DNA of 64,000 bases, from assembly GCF_003432385.1 (NCBI RefSeq), contig NZ_CP031841.1, positions 3,759,579 to 3,823,578 on the forward strand. Reading direction: 5' to 3'. The stretch comes from Breoghania sp. L-A4 (GTDB lineage: Bacteria; Pseudomonadota; Alphaproteobacteria; Rhizobiales; Stappiaceae). Positions 34,923 to 44,649 of this stretch are shown here, piece after piece. The position numbers and the translations under genes were made by a program. Numbering within the stretch: the stretch's first letter is position 1; each line of letters begins with the position of its first letter. The notes below the pieces were generated by a model, which searched no databases, was not told where the DNA came from, and was given only the letters and a program-made list of their open reading frames with translations.

Positions 34923-35513
34923 ATGATCGCAAAACGCCCCCTTGCGCGCACTCCGCTGGCATCGACCGCAAAGCGCGCAGCTTCCGCCGGCCTGTCCCAC
35001 AAATCGATGCTGATGCGCGCCGCCGCTTTGGCTGTGCCGTTGATGCTCGCCGCTTGCGGCGGCGTCACCCCGCCGGAATTTGTTGGCGGCTCGCGGCAAT
35101 CCGCCGCTGTTCAATCCGGGTCGTACGCCGCGCCGGTGCCCGCCAACGAGGCCAGCTTCGCCTTCGATCCGTTTTCGGGCGCGCCGGGCAACACCCTTGA
35201 CGACCTGAGCCGCAAGATCGGCGAAGCGGCCAGCAAGGAAGGCCTGACACTGGTGCGGCGGGCCGGCGCGCGCGCGACCTATCGGGTCAAGGGCCACCTC
35301 TCGGCAGTGGGCGACAACACCGCCTCCACGATTCTCTACGTGTTCGATGTCTACGACGGCAGCGGCCGCCGGGTTCACCGCTTCAGCGGACAGGAAACCA
35401 GCAACGCCACCAGCGCCGATCCCTGGGCCGGCATCAGCGGCGAAACGCTCAATCTCATCGCGACGCGCACCGTGCTCGCCCTCAAGGCCTGGCTGACACG
35501 TGCGGGATCTTAA
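34923..35513 (+). CDS. Putative lipoprotein of unknown function
   Basis: 196 residues from ATG 34923, or a shorter form from ATG 35007. Lipobox LMLAACGG follows a hydrophobic stretch (MLMRAAALAVPLMLAAC), implying Lgt processing and outer- or inner-membrane anchoring. Mature domain contains IGEAASKEGLTLVRRAGARATYRVKGH and STILYVFDVYDGSGRRVHRFSG, a beta-rich fold, with a C-terminal helix LNLIATRTVLALKAWL. No family is named; similar proteins are often found just before prs in Hyphomicrobiales (from memory). If the longer start is right, the signal peptide has an unusually long, basic n-region. Confidence 0.7.
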   Translation: MIAKRPLARTPLASTAKRAASAGLSHKSMLMRAAALAVPLMLAACGGVTPPEFVGGSRQSAAVQSGSYAAPVPANEASFAFDPFSGAPGNTLDDLSRKIGEAASKEGLTLVRRAGARATYRVKGHLSAVGDNTASTILYVFDVYDGSGRRVHRFSGQETSNATSADPWAGISGETLNLIATRTVLALKAWLTRAGS

Positions 35514-35721
35514 CAAAACCTGCAAATTAAGCGCGAAGGCGCCCGCGCGGCGGTTGTCGAGGGCCTGCTAGGTTGTTAAAACGCCGCCGCTTGGCACTGT
35601 TGCAAACGAATCCTGTACGGGAACACACGCAATCCCGGCTCACCACGCATAAAATCGCCAACCGGCACCAAGCCGGCCGCCGCGTTGATGCTCCAGCGGC
35701 AAACATGAAGGATCGCGGGCA

Positions 35722-36654
<933 letters not shown>

Positions 36655-36758
36655 CGCCACCCGGCGCCATCGCGCGACGCCGGTCCGCCGGCCGTCGCGC
36701 GGGGTGGAAACCCGCCCCTTTGCCGCCGCCGCCGGGCTCCCCGGGGCGGCGGAACCGC

Positions 36759-36787
36759 TTGCGGTTCGCCCGAAGAGGCACTATAAG
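36759..36787 (+). promoter_or_regulatory. Sigma70-type promoter for rplY
   Basis: TTGCGG at 36759-36764, a 17-bp spacer and TATAAG at 36782-36787: a near-canonical housekeeping promoter placed 90 bp upstream of the rplY start. A 7-bp inverted repeat (GAACCGC-TT-GCGGTTC) overlaps the -35 region. Confidence 0.65.
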
Positions 36788-36823
36788 CCTCGGCACGCGC
36801 CTACCCCCCTGGAGGAAGCGCGC

Positions 36824-36849
36824 AAGAGGCCGTCAGACCGGCCTCTTTT
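36824..36849 (+). terminator. Hairpin with T-run in the rplY leader (attenuator candidate)
   Basis: Stem AAGAGGCCG / CGGCCTCTT, loop TCAGAC, followed by TTTT. It lies between the promoter and the ribosome-binding site of rplY, so transcripts from that promoter would pass through an intrinsic terminator-like structure. It may attenuate rplY or simply terminate prs read-through. Confidence 0.6.
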
Positions 36850-36878
36850 CATGAACACCCATATCAAGGAGACAAGCC

Positions 36879-37511
36879 ATGGCTCAGTCCTTCGAGCTTC
36901 AGGCAACGTCGCGCGATCGTGTGGGAAAGGGGTCCGCACGAGCTCTTCGCCGCGATGGCAAGATTCCAGCCGTGATCTACGGCGCAAACCTGCCCCCTCT
37001 CTCGATCGCGCTGCCGCTGAAGGAAACCACCCTTCAGCTGAACACCGGCGGCTTTCTGACCCACGTCGCGAACATCACCGTGGACGGCGAGAAGATCCAG
37101 GTCATCGCCCGCGATTACCAGCTCGACCCGGTGCGCGATTTCCTGGTGCATGTCGACTTCCTGCGCATCAGCGCCAAGTCGCGCATTGCCGTTGAAGTGC
37201 CGGTTCACTTCGAAAACGAAGAAGAGTCCCCCGGCATCAAGCGCGGCGGCGTTCTCAACATCGTTCGCCACACCGTGGAACTCGAAGCGCCCGCCACCCA
37301 GATCCCCGAGTCGATCGACATCGACCTGACCGGCCTGGACATCGGCGACTCGGTGCACATCTCCTCTGTGAAGCTGCCGGACGGCGTCACGCCGACGATC
37401 ACCGACCGCGACTTCACCATCGCCACCATCGCCGCTCCCGCGGGCCTCAAGGAAGAGCTCAAGGGTGAAGGCGAGGAAGGCGAAGAGGACGAAGAAGGCA
37501 CCGAAGAGTAG
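36879..37511 (+). CDS. rplY: 50S ribosomal protein L25 / general stress protein Ctc
   Basis: 210 residues. The N-terminal L25 domain binds 5S rRNA ([25 protein letters not shown]); the Ctc-type C-terminal beta domain follows ([25 protein letters not shown] and [18 protein letters not shown]). The tail is highly acidic ([14 protein letters not shown]). E. coli L25 has only the first domain, so this is the longer Ctc form. The strong AAGGAGAC site precedes the ATG. It is usually paired with pth, as here. Confidence 0.96.
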   Translation: MAQSFELQATSRDRVGKGSARALRRDGKIPAVIYGANLPPLSIALPLKETTLQLNTGGFLTHVANITVDGEKIQVIARDYQLDPVRDFLVHVDFLRISAKSRIAVEVPVHFENEEESPGIKRGGVLNIVRHTVELEAPATQIPESIDIDLTGLDIGDSVHISSVKLPDGVTPTITDRDFTIATIAAPAGLKEELKGEGEEGEEDEEGTEE

Positions 37512-37658
37512 ACCGTGCATCGCGTCCCAGGCGGACGCGGTCAGTTCACTCTTGCTTCTTGAAGACAACCGGCGCGCATCTCGGTGCAACCACCGATCTG
37601 CGCGCCGGGCTCGGATTGCGCAGGCGCTTTCGGATCACCGGACAGACGGGAGACGGCC

Positions 37659-38392
37659 ATGCAGGTCATTGTCGGGCTCGGCAATCCAGGTCCGAAATAC
37701 GCGCGCAATCGCCACAACATCGGCATGCTCGCCGTGGACGCCATTCACCGCCGGCATGCCGGCATGAGCCCGTGGCGCAAGCGCTTCCAGGCCGACGTTT
37801 CCGAAGGCGTCATTGACGGCCACAAGGTGCTTCTCATCAAGCCGATGACCTTCATGAACGACTCCGGCCGCTCTGTCGGAGAAGCGCTGCGTTTCTACAA
37901 GCTCACCCCAGCCGATGTGACCGTCATCTATGACGAGCTCGACCTGCCGCCGGGCAAACTGCGACTGAAGGTCGGCGGCGGCGCAGGCGGACACAACGGC
38001 ATCCGCTCCATCGACGCCCACATTGGAAAAGACTACCGGCGCGTGCGCCTGGGCATCGGACATCCGGGTGCCAAGGAACGCGTCACCAACCACGTGCTCG
38101 GCGACTTCGCCAAGGCCGACGGCGAGTGGCTGGAGCCGCTGCTCGACGACATCGCGCGCGAGGTCGGCCTGCTGATCGAAGGCAAGGACAGCCAGTTCAT
38201 GAACCGGCTGCACCAGCCCCCGGTTCGGGTCCCCGCGCCAGCGCGACCGGAACGGCCAAGGCTCCAAAAGAGCCAGCCGCGGGCCGCAGCCACATCCGTC
38301 AGGCGCGGTCCAAGCCGAAGCCGGAGCTTCCCAAGGAAGGGCCGCTTGCCGCCATGCTGAGGGGCCTCTTGGGCCACAAGGACACGGACTGA
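37659..38392 (+). pseudogene. pth: Peptidyl-tRNA hydrolase, frame broken near C-terminus
   Basis: The catalytic domain (residues 1-185) is complete: [17 protein letters not shown] with His20-equivalent, [11 protein letters not shown] with the Asn, YDELDLPPG with the Asp, [13 protein letters not shown] with the second His. It releases peptides from stalled peptidyl-tRNA. After HQPP the frame runs into Arg/Pro noise and stops at 38360, while the usual alphaproteobacterial tail ([15 protein letters not shown]) lies in the next frame to 38392. Adding one C to CCCCC at 38217-38221 restores a normal 244-residue protein. Since only the disordered tail is affected, the protein would be active either way. 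Start has GGGAGA upstream. Confidence 0.9.
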
Positions 38393-38423
38393 CCGTCCGC
38401 AACGAACCGGGAAAGACGAAGAG

Positions 38424-39521
38424 ATGGGATTCAAGTGCGGCATCGTCGGCTTGCCGAATGTGGGCAAGTCCACGCTTTTCAATGCTCTGACCAAGACCGC
38501 CTCGGCGCAGGCCGCAAACTACCCGTTCTGCACCATCGAGCCGAACACCGGCGAGGTGGGCGTGCCGGACGAGCGGCTCGGCAAGCTGGCCAAGGCGGGC
38601 GGCTCAGCCAACATCATCCCAACGCGGTTGAGCTTCGTCGACATCGCCGGCCTCGTGCGCGGCGCCTCGAAGGGGGAAGGCCTGGGCAACCAGTTCCTCG
38701 CCAACATCCGCGAGGTCGACGCCATCGCCCACGTGCTGCGCTGTTTCGATGACGGCGACATCACCCATGTGGAAGGCAAGATCGACCCGGTCGCCGACGC
38801 CGACACGGTGGAGACCGAGCTGATGCTCGCCGACATGGACAGCCTGGAGCGCCGCGTCGCCGCCACGCGCAAGAAGGCGCAGGTGGGCGACAAGGAAGCC
38901 AAGACCGTGCTGCCGCTGATGGAAGGCGCGCTGGAATTGCTCAAGGACGGCAAGCCCGCCCGCATGCTGGACGTGGACGACGACGACCGAGCAGCCTTCG
39001 ACGCGCTCAACCTGCTGACCTCCAAGCCGGTCCTCTACGTCTGCAACGTCGATGAAGCCTCGGCGGCGACTGGCAACGCCTATTCCGACGCGGTGAAAGC
39101 CAAGGCGGAGGCCGAGGGCGCCGGCGCCGTGGTGATTTCGGCTGCGATCGAGTCGGAGATCGCCCAGCTCGACGACGAGGAGCAGCGCGAGTACATGGAG
39201 AGCATGGGACTGGAGGAGCCGGGCCTCGACCGGCTGATCCGCTCCGGCTACGACCTGCTCGGCCTGATCACCTATTTCACGGTGGGGCCAAAGGAAACCC
39301 GAGCCTGGACGGTCACCAAGGGCACCAAGGCGCCGCAGGCGGCGGGCGTCATCCATTCGGATTTCGAGCGCGGCTTCATCCGCGCCCAGACCATCGGCTA
39401 CGACGACTATATCGCCTGCAACGGCGAGACCAAGGCCAAGGAAACCGGCAAGGCGCGCGACGAGGGCAAGGAATACGTCGTCAAGGACGGCGACGTGCTG
39501 CTGTTCAAGTTCAACACCTGA
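38424..39521 (+). CDS. ychF: Redox-regulated ATPase YchF (Obg-related)
   Basis: 365 residues. It is a P-loop protein preferring ATP: Walker A GLPNVGKSTLFNAL, switch II-type DIAGLVRGASKGEGLGNQFL, followed by helical hairpin and a C-terminal TGS domain (YFTVGPKETRAWTVTKG, and VVKDGDVLLFKFNT at the end). YchF/OLA1 binds ribosomes and is linked to oxidative stress control. A typical AAGACGAAGAG leader precedes the ATG. It ends at a strong bidirectional terminator. Confidence 0.96.
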   Translation: MGFKCGIVGLPNVGKSTLFNALTKTASAQAANYPFCTIEPNTGEVGVPDERLGKLAKAGGSANIIPTRLSFVDIAGLVRGASKGEGLGNQFLANIREVDAIAHVLRCFDDGDITHVEGKIDPVADADTVETELMLADMDSLERRVAATRKKAQVGDKEAKTVLPLMEGALELLKDGKPARMLDVDDDDRAAFDALNLLTSKPVLYVCNVDEASAATGNAYSDAVKAKAEAEGAGAVVISAAIESEIAQLDDEEQREYMESMGLEEPGLDRLIRSGYDLLGLITYFTVGPKETRAWTVTKGTKAPQAAGVIHSDFERGFIRAQTIGYDDYIACNGETKAKETGKARDEGKEYVVKDGDVLLFKFNT

Positions 39522-39545
39522 TCGTTCACATCACCGGCTTTGAGT

Positions 39546-39581
39546 GAAAACACCCGCGGCGTCATCGCCGCGGGTGTTTTC
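39546..39581. terminator. Bidirectional terminator between ychF and PEBP-like gene
   Basis: Perfect 16-bp stem GAAAACACCCGCGGCG / CGCCGCGGGTGTTTTC around TCAT. A-tract on the left and T-tract on the right make it work both ways, serving the two convergent genes. Confidence 0.88.
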
Positions 39582-39584
39582 GTG

Positions 39585-39983
39585 TCAAGGATACTTGCGC
39601 TTGGCCTTGGCGGTGGCGAGCACCTTGCCGGCCTTGTCCTGGGCGACAGCGGTCCACTCGTAGGTATGCCGGCCGCCCGGCGGGCACGGGCTGTTGTACT
39701 TGAAGGCGCCGGGCGCGATCGTGCTCTTGCCGGTGTAGGCAACCTTGCCGCCGCCATGCGGATAGCGCGGCACCTGCAGGTCCTTCAGGTCGAACCGGAT
39801 TGTCGCGGTGCCCTTGGGCACCTTGCCCAGCTTGAACACCGGATTGGGCACCCGTCCCGGTCGCCCGGTGGTGCATTTGGGAATATTTCCCCAATCAAAG
39901 CTGAGCGAAAATGCCGCCGCGGGTTGCGCAGAGAGCACGCCTGCCGACACGATGAAAACGCCAAGAGCAAGAGCATGCCGCAT
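39585..39983 (-). CDS. YbhB/YbcL-like (PEBP/Raf-kinase-inhibitor family) secreted protein
   Basis: 132 residues with a signal peptide (MRHALALGVFIVSAGVLSAQPAAA). The mature domain matches the phosphatidylethanolamine-binding fold: NPVFKLGKVPKGTATIRFDLKDL, HGGGKVAYTGKS, SPCPPGGRHTYEWTAVAQD. Two cysteines may form a disulfide. Ligand unknown. The Met at 39983 is chosen because GGGAGA lies 5 bp upstream and the signal begins there. Its stop is 4 bp from the shared terminator. Confidence 0.8.
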   Translation of the reverse strand: MRHALALGVFIVSAGVLSAQPAAAFSLSFDWGNIPKCTTGRPGRVPNPVFKLGKVPKGTATIRFDLKDLQVPRYPHGGGKVAYTGKSTIAPGAFKYNSPCPPGGRHTYEWTAVAQDKAGKVLATAKAKRKYP

Positions 39984-40021
39984 TGAGATCTCCCAATTAA
40001 TGATCACTGTGCAATAAAGAA

Positions 40022-40040
40022 CCGGCCCTTTTCCGGCCGG
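40022..40040 (-). terminator. Probable terminator of the O-methyltransferase gene
   Basis: CCGGCC / GGCCGG stem around CCTTTTCC-type loop. On the minus strand it is followed by the T-rich TTCTTTATT. Located between the methyltransferase stop (40100) and the PEBP-like gene start. Confidence 0.5.
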
Positions 40041-40099
40041 CCAAAACGCATGTAAGCATCAAAAGCGAGGCACGGCAACGCGCGCCACCCAGCGCTCGG

Positions 40100-41131
40100 T
40101 CACGCCTCCGGCTTGCGGCCGTGCACGACCATCGTCATGCCCGGGATCATCTCGCCGACCGTGATTTCCACGAAGCCTGCCGCCTCCATCAGCGCCCGCA
40201 CCCAGCCGCTGGTGATCGACTTGGCCTTCGGGTTGAACGCCACGTGCTGCAACTGCCACAGCGCCGCGAGCTTGGGCCCTGTCCGGCTGTCGTCGACCAT
40301 GAAGTCGTGCACGATGAAGCGCCCGCCCGGCGTCAGCGTCTGCATCGCCTTCTTCACCAGTCCGGGAATGGAATCGCCCGGAACACCGGAAAACAGATAC
40401 GACATCAGCACCACGTCGCGCGCCTGAGGCCAGTCGCTTTCCAGCGCATTGCCGTCCGCGAACGCGATCCGGTCGGACAGCTCCGCCTCATCGACGAACT
40501 CACGGCCGACCTTGGCCACGTTGGGAAAATCGAGCACGGTCGAGCGCAGTTCGGGATAGGCGCGGCAGAGCGAGATCGAAAAGGCGCCCGTCCCGCCGCC
40601 GACATCCAGCATGGCGCGCGCCTTCGACAGGTCCACCTGCTTGGCCAGCGTCCGGCCCGGACCAAGCGATCCCGAATGCTGCGACTCCGAATACAACCGC
40701 GCCTCGGCGGGATCGGAGAACCAGTCCGCGTAGGACGCCACCTTGTCGGGAGCGAGATCGCCCGTCAGCGCGTCCTCGAGCTGGGTAAGGAAGGGATACA
40801 TCTGCTTGTCGATCTGCAGCCGCAGATAGTCGCCGAAATCATACTTGCGGCCGTTGACCAGAAACGCCTCGGCAGCCGGTGAGTTGCGGTATGTCGCCCC
40901 GTCGCCTTCGCGGAACACCAGTCCGAGACTGGTAAGCGCGGTCAGCAGGGTCGTTGCGCGATCGGCGTCCAGGCCGGTCTTTTCCGCCACATCGGCGACG
41001 CTCAGACCATCGTCGGCCAAGGCCGTGAACAGCCCCACGTGCAATGCGGAAAACAACGCCTTCGAACCCATGAAGCCAAAGGCAATATCGGAGATTTGTT
41101 CCGCATTTTCGAGGGGCTCGGCATAAGACAT
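40100..41131 (-). CDS. SAM-dependent O-methyltransferase, ASMT/CrtF-like
   Basis: 343 residues. N-terminal winged-helix dimerisation domain (ALHVGLFTALADDGLSVADVAEKTGLD, short landmark VADVAEKTGLD), then a class I methyltransferase domain: MLDVGGGTGAFSISL, RSTVLDFPNV, RIAFADGNALESDWP, VVLMSYLFSGVP, GGRFIVHDF. This two-domain layout is typical of plant/bacterial hydroxy-O-methyltransferases and of CrtF in carotenoid synthesis. Substrate unknown. Start at 41131 behind AAAAGGA. It is divergent from two MaoC-type genes 257 bp away, suggesting a small metabolic module. Confidence 0.87.
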   Translation of the reverse strand: MSYAEPLENAEQISDIAFGFMGSKALFSALHVGLFTALADDGLSVADVAEKTGLDADRATTLLTALTSLGLVFREGDGATYRNSPAAEAFLVNGRKYDFGDYLRLQIDKQMYPFLTQLEDALTGDLAPDKVASYADWFSDPAEARLYSESQHSGSLGPGRTLAKQVDLSKARAMLDVGGGTGAFSISLCRAYPELRSTVLDFPNVAKVGREFVDEAELSDRIAFADGNALESDWPQARDVVLMSYLFSGVPGDSIPGLVKKAMQTLTPGGRFIVHDFMVDDSRTGPKLAALWQLQHVAFNPKAKSITSGWVRALMEAAGFVEITVGEMIPGMTMVVHGRKPEA

Positions 41132-41388
41132 TGAGTAGTTTTCCTTTTTCGGCGAATGCAACGCTTCACGCCGTCCCCAGAAGCAATTCGGGGACACGTT
41201 TGGAGATTCAATTTTTGTGTATCCACATAATAGGGTCTCGGGGGCATATGCAAATTTATACATGCACACATTGTAGCCAACACGGCCGCAAACTGGCGAA
41301 TTCTCGCGCTCCCCGCGCGCAGCAAACGGTAAACAGGTGTCGGGACGAGCGCTCTCGACAGAGGCCGGTTTTCGGGCGAAAAAAGCGC

Positions 41389-41847
41389 ATGGATACATTT
41401 CTGACTTTCGAAGATTTCCACCCCGGCAACAGCATCGATCTGGGCACCAAGACGGTCACCGCCGCCGAGATCATCGCCTTTGCGTCGGAGTTCGACCCGC
41501 AGCCGTTCCACCTCGATCAGGAAGCGGGCCGCGATTCGATCCTGGGCGGTCTGGCCGCCTCGGGCTGGCATACGGCCGGGATCCTGATGCGGCTGCTCTG
41601 CGATGCGTTCCTGGTGCGCTCCAGCTCCATGGGCTCGCCCGGCATCACGAGCCTGAAATGGCGCAAACCGGTGCTGGCGGGCGACACCCTGAGCGCACGC
41701 GGCGACGTGCTGTCGGCGCGGCGGTCCGCCTCACGGCCCGATATGGGCATCGTCGACTTCCGCTTCACCGTCACCAACCAGAACGACGAAATCGTTCTCG
41801 TTCAGGAGAACCCGATCCTGTTCGGCACGCGCGAGACGGTCTCATGA
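41389..41847 (+). CDS. MaoC-like dehydratase, copy 1
   Basis: 152 residues, hot-dog fold. Hydratase 2 motif FASEFDPQPFHLDQEAG with catalytic Asp and His, then LAASGWHTAGILMRLLCD and ITSLKWRKPVLAGDTL. MaoC proteins hydrate enoyl-CoA or enoyl-ACP thioesters. Start is at 41389 (MDTFLTFEDF). Its last bases overlap the second MaoC gene by 4 bp (ATGA), so the two subunits are translationally coupled and may form a heterodimer. Confidence 0.92.
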   Translation: MDTFLTFEDFHPGNSIDLGTKTVTAAEIIAFASEFDPQPFHLDQEAGRDSILGGLAASGWHTAGILMRLLCDAFLVRSSSMGSPGITSLKWRKPVLAGDTLSARGDVLSARRSASRPDMGIVDFRFTVTNQNDEIVLVQENPILFGTRETVS

Positions 41848-42323
41848 GGTTTTTCGAGGATATCGAGATCGGAAGCGAGGAGGCGCTCGGCAGCCACACC
41901 TTCACCGCCGACGAGATCAAGGCCTATGCCGCCAAGTTCGATCCACAGCCCTTTCATCTCGATGAGGAAGCCGCGGCCAAAAGCCATTTCGGCGGGCTGT
42001 GCGCCTCCGGCTGGCACACGGCCGCGATCTGGATGAAACTGATGATCGCCCACCGCAAGCGGCTGATCGAGGAGAATCCGCCCGAGGCGGGTGCACGGCA
42101 GGCTCCGCTGGGCCCCTCCCCCGGCTTTGATGACATGAAATGGCTGAAACCGGTCTATGTGGGCGACACGGTCCGCTATTCCACCCGCGTCGCCTCAAAG
42201 CGCCGGCTCAGCTCGCGGCCCGGCTGGGGTCTCGTCAGCGCGGCCAACGCGGGGATCAACCAGAACGGGGACACCGTCTTCACCTTCACGTCGCATGTGC
42301 TGGTGGGCCTGCGCGGGTCCTGA
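41844..42323 (+). CDS. MaoC-like dehydratase, copy 2
   Basis: 159 residues, paralogous to its neighbour: YAAKFDPQPFHLDEEAA, LCASGWHTAAIWMKLM, MKWLKPVYVGDTV. An insert of about 20 residues (ENPPEAGARQAPLGPSPGF) distinguishes it. Both copies keep the Asp/His catalytic pair by eye, so a strict active/inactive heterodimer is not evident. Start overlaps the preceding stop. It converges on bluB with a 9-bp gap. Confidence 0.92.
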   Translation: MRFFEDIEIGSEEALGSHTFTADEIKAYAAKFDPQPFHLDEEAAAKSHFGGLCASGWHTAAIWMKLMIAHRKRLIEENPPEAGARQAPLGPSPGFDDMKWLKPVYVGDTVRYSTRVASKRRLSSRPGWGLVSAANAGINQNGDTVFTFTSHVLVGLRGS

Positions 42324-42332
42324 AGCGGTTTC

Positions 42333-42989
42333 TCAACGGGTCACAAACCGCGCCTGAGACGGCGTGCGGGCCTGCCAGCCATGCCGCTCGAGCTCCGGAT
42401 CAATGTGCTCTTCGCGGGGCCATCCCAAGCACAGATAGGCCACAAGGGTCCAGCTCGCGGGCGCGTCGAGGGCGCGGGACACCTCGCGCGGCTCCAGAAT
42501 CGACACCCAGCCGACTCCAAGGCCATACGCGCGGGCGGCGAGCCACAGGGTCTGGATGGCGCCCACGGTCGAATAGCGCAGCATCTCGGGCATGCTCTGG
42601 CGGCCCAGCCCCGCCCCTTGCTCCGTCGTCTCGTCGCAGAACACCGCCAGATGCACAGGCGCCTGGCGAAGACCTTCCAGCTTCAGCGAGGCGTAGAGCG
42701 CCGCCTTTGCGCCGCGATAGCCTTCGGCCGCCTGCGCGTTGCTGCGCGAAAAGCTGTCGATGACCGCCTGGCGGGCGGCGGGCGCGCGCACGTCGACAAA
42801 GCGCCATGGCTGACTGTTGCCCACCGACGGCGCGATGTCCGCCATCGCCTTCAGCCGGTCCAGCAGGGCGTCCTCGACGGGCGCCTCAAGAAAGCGCCGG
42901 ACGTCCCGCCGCCACAGCAACAGATCCTCGAAACGCCTCTGGAATGCGGCGTCGAAGTCCGGCGGCACGATGGGCGCATCGCCGGCCAT
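42333..42989 (-). CDS. bluB: 5,6-dimethylbenzimidazole synthase
   Basis: 218 residues, nitroreductase-like flavoprotein that cleaves reduced FMN with O2 to give DMB, the lower ligand of vitamin B12. Landmarks: RRDVRRFLEAPV, MADIAPSVGNSQPWRFV, and the signature ARAYGLGVGWVSILEP. No other cobalamin gene is in the window. The gene starts 6 bp downstream of the apt stop, so it is probably in the mtnP-apt transcript. The presence implies aerobic B12 synthesis or remodelling. Confidence 0.94.
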   Translation of the reverse strand: MAGDAPIVPPDFDAAFQRRFEDLLLWRRDVRRFLEAPVEDALLDRLKAMADIAPSVGNSQPWRFVDVRAPAARQAVIDSFSRSNAQAAEGYRGAKAALYASLKLEGLRQAPVHLAVFCDETTEQGAGLGRQSMPEMLRYSTVGAIQTLWLAARAYGLGVGWVSILEPREVSRALDAPASWTLVAYLCLGWPREEHIDPELERHGWQARTPSQARFVTR

Positions 42990-42995
42990 GGCGGC

Positions 42996-43544
42996 TCAAT
43001 CGCCCTCGAATTCGATCAGCGTGCGCACCGGCACATCGAGCGCCTGGAGTTTCTTCGCGCCTCCGAGATCCGGCAGATCGACGATGAAACAGGCCGCGAC
43101 GATATCCGCACCCATGCCGCGCAACAGCTTCACGGCGCCTTCCGCGGTGCCGCCGGTGGCGATCAGGTCATCAACGATGATGACCTTCTGGCCGGGGATG
43201 ATCGCATCCTTGTGAATTTCCATCTCGTCGATGCCGTATTCCAGAGAATAGGCGATCGAGACGGTCTCGTGCGGCAGCTTGCCCTTCTTGCGGATCGGCA
43301 CGAAGCCGGCGGAGAGCTGATGGGCGACCGCGCCGCCGAGGATGAAGCCGCGCGCCTCGATACCCGCGATCTGGTCGATCTTCGATCCGGCCCACGGCTG
43401 CACCAAGGCGTCTACCGCACGGCGGAACGCGCGTGCATCCTTCAACAGCGTGGTGATGTCGCGGAACTGCACGCCGGGCTTGGGATAGTCGGGAATGGTG
43501 CGGATCGCCGCGATAAGTTCATCAGATACGGAGCGCGCATCCAT
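42996..43544 (-). CDS. apt: Adenine phosphoribosyltransferase
   Basis: 182 residues. It recycles adenine to AMP with [16 protein letters not shown] and the PRPP loop [17 protein letters not shown] are clear; [16 protein letters not shown] is the typical dimer/base region. The Met at 43544 starts the family homology. Located between mtnP and bluB, it consumes the adenine released by MtnP-type phosphorylases, which suits the operon. Confidence 0.96.
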   Translation of the reverse strand: MDARSVSDELIAAIRTIPDYPKPGVQFRDITTLLKDARAFRRAVDALVQPWAGSKIDQIAGIEARGFILGGAVAHQLSAGFVPIRKKGKLPHETVSIAYSLEYGIDEMEIHKDAIIPGQKVIIVDDLIATGGTAEGAVKLLRGMGADIVAACFIVDLPDLGGAKKLQALDVPVRTLIEFEGD

Positions 43545-43623
43545 GGATGTCTTCCTCTGTGCATGATTTCCGTGCCGTTCGGCACACGGACGGTGTCTGG
43601 CGTATGGAGCCGGTCGGCCCCCG

Positions 43624-44508
43624 TCACGCGTAGCTGCGATTGAGCACCCGTCCGGCAACCGCATCAAGTTTCGCCACCAGCTCCGGATCGCGATGATCGG
43701 GTCCGGTCATGATGGCGTATTCGAGCGCCGTATCGGAGCCGACCGGGCACGCAGGATGCTCACGCGGCAGCTCGCGCGCCACGCGGGCAACGAGCCGCTG
43801 CGCGTTGCTGGCGTTGTCGTGCAGCACCTTGATGATCGCGGAAATATCGACCGCGCCGTGCTCGGGATGCCAGGAGTCGTAGTCGGTGACCATGGCGACG
43901 GTCGCATAGCAGATCTCGGCCTCGCGGGCGAGCTTGGCCTCCGGCATGTTGGTCATGCCGATGACGTCGCAGCCCCAGGCGCGATAGAGGTGGCTTTCGG
44001 CCAGCGACGAGAATTGCGGACCCTCCATCGCCAGATAGGTGCCGCCGCGACGGCAGGCGATGTCCTCGGCGCGCGCCGCCTTCTCGACGCAATCCACCAG
44101 CAGCGGGCTGACCGGATAGGCCATGGAGACATGCGCCACGCAGCCGTTGCCGAAAAAGCTCTTCTCGCGCGCGAAGGTGCGGTCGATGAACTGCTCGACA
44201 AGCACGAAGGTGCCCGGAGCGAGTTCTTCCTTCAGGGAGCCGCAGGCGGAGACCGAAATCAGGTCCGTGACGCCGGCGCGCTTCATCACATCGATATTGG
44301 CGCGGTAATTAATGTCGGTGGGCGAAAGCCGGTGTCCCCGCCCGTGGCGCGGCAGGAACACAACGCTCAGACCATCGATCTCGCCAATGCGCAGATCGTC
44401 CGAGGGCTCACCCCAGGGACTTGCGATCCGCTCCCAATCGGCCTTTTCCAGCCCCGGCAGTTCATAGATGCCGGATCCGCCAATCACCCCAAGCACGGAT
44501 TGCGTCAT
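43624..44508 (-). CDS. mtnP: S-methyl-5'-thioadenosine phosphorylase
   Basis: 294 residues, trimeric PNP-family enzyme that splits MTA into adenine and methylthioribose 1-phosphate. [14 protein letters not shown] with the phosphate-binding Ser/Gly, [33 protein letters not shown], and the base-binding [15 protein letters not shown] and VTDYDSW are all present. The adjacent apt gene removes the adenine product. Follows the bc1 operon on the same strand, separated by a strong terminator. Confidence 0.95.
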   Translation of the reverse strand: MTQSVLGVIGGSGIYELPGLEKADWERIASPWGEPSDDLRIGEIDGLSVVFLPRHGRGHRLSPTDINYRANIDVMKRAGVTDLISVSACGSLKEELAPGTFVLVEQFIDRTFAREKSFFGNGCVAHVSMAYPVSPLLVDCVEKAARAEDIACRRGGTYLAMEGPQFSSLAESHLYRAWGCDVIGMTNMPEAKLAREAEICYATVAMVTDYDSWHPEHGAVDISAIIKVLHDNASNAQRLVARVARELPREHPACPVGSDTALEYAIMTGPDHRDPELVAKLDAVAGRVLNRSYA

Positions 44509-44592
44509 CGCTCGCGTCCCCCAAAGCCATCCACCCGGCGCAGAATGGCGGCGCGGGTGCTGTTAATCAACGCCACATCCTCGTGCGGCCAC

Positions 44593-44622
44593 AAAAAACG
44601 CCGCGCGGTTGCCCGCGCGGCG
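44593..44622 (-). terminator. Rho-independent terminator of the petABC operon
   Basis: Stem CGCCGCGCGG / CCGCGCGGCG with a TTGC loop; an A-run at 44593-44598 provides the U-run for the leftward pet transcript, which ends at 44650. Confidence 0.88.
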
Positions 44623-44649
44623 TGAACATTCACTGACAGACGACGAGCC

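Noticed and set aside
36842-37195. Short plus-strand frame beginning [11 protein letters not shown]-like sequence before rplY as a leader peptide
   Set aside because: The frame continues as a shadow of rplY with no independent stop near the leader and no repeat of regulatory codons; only the hairpin is retained as a candidate element.
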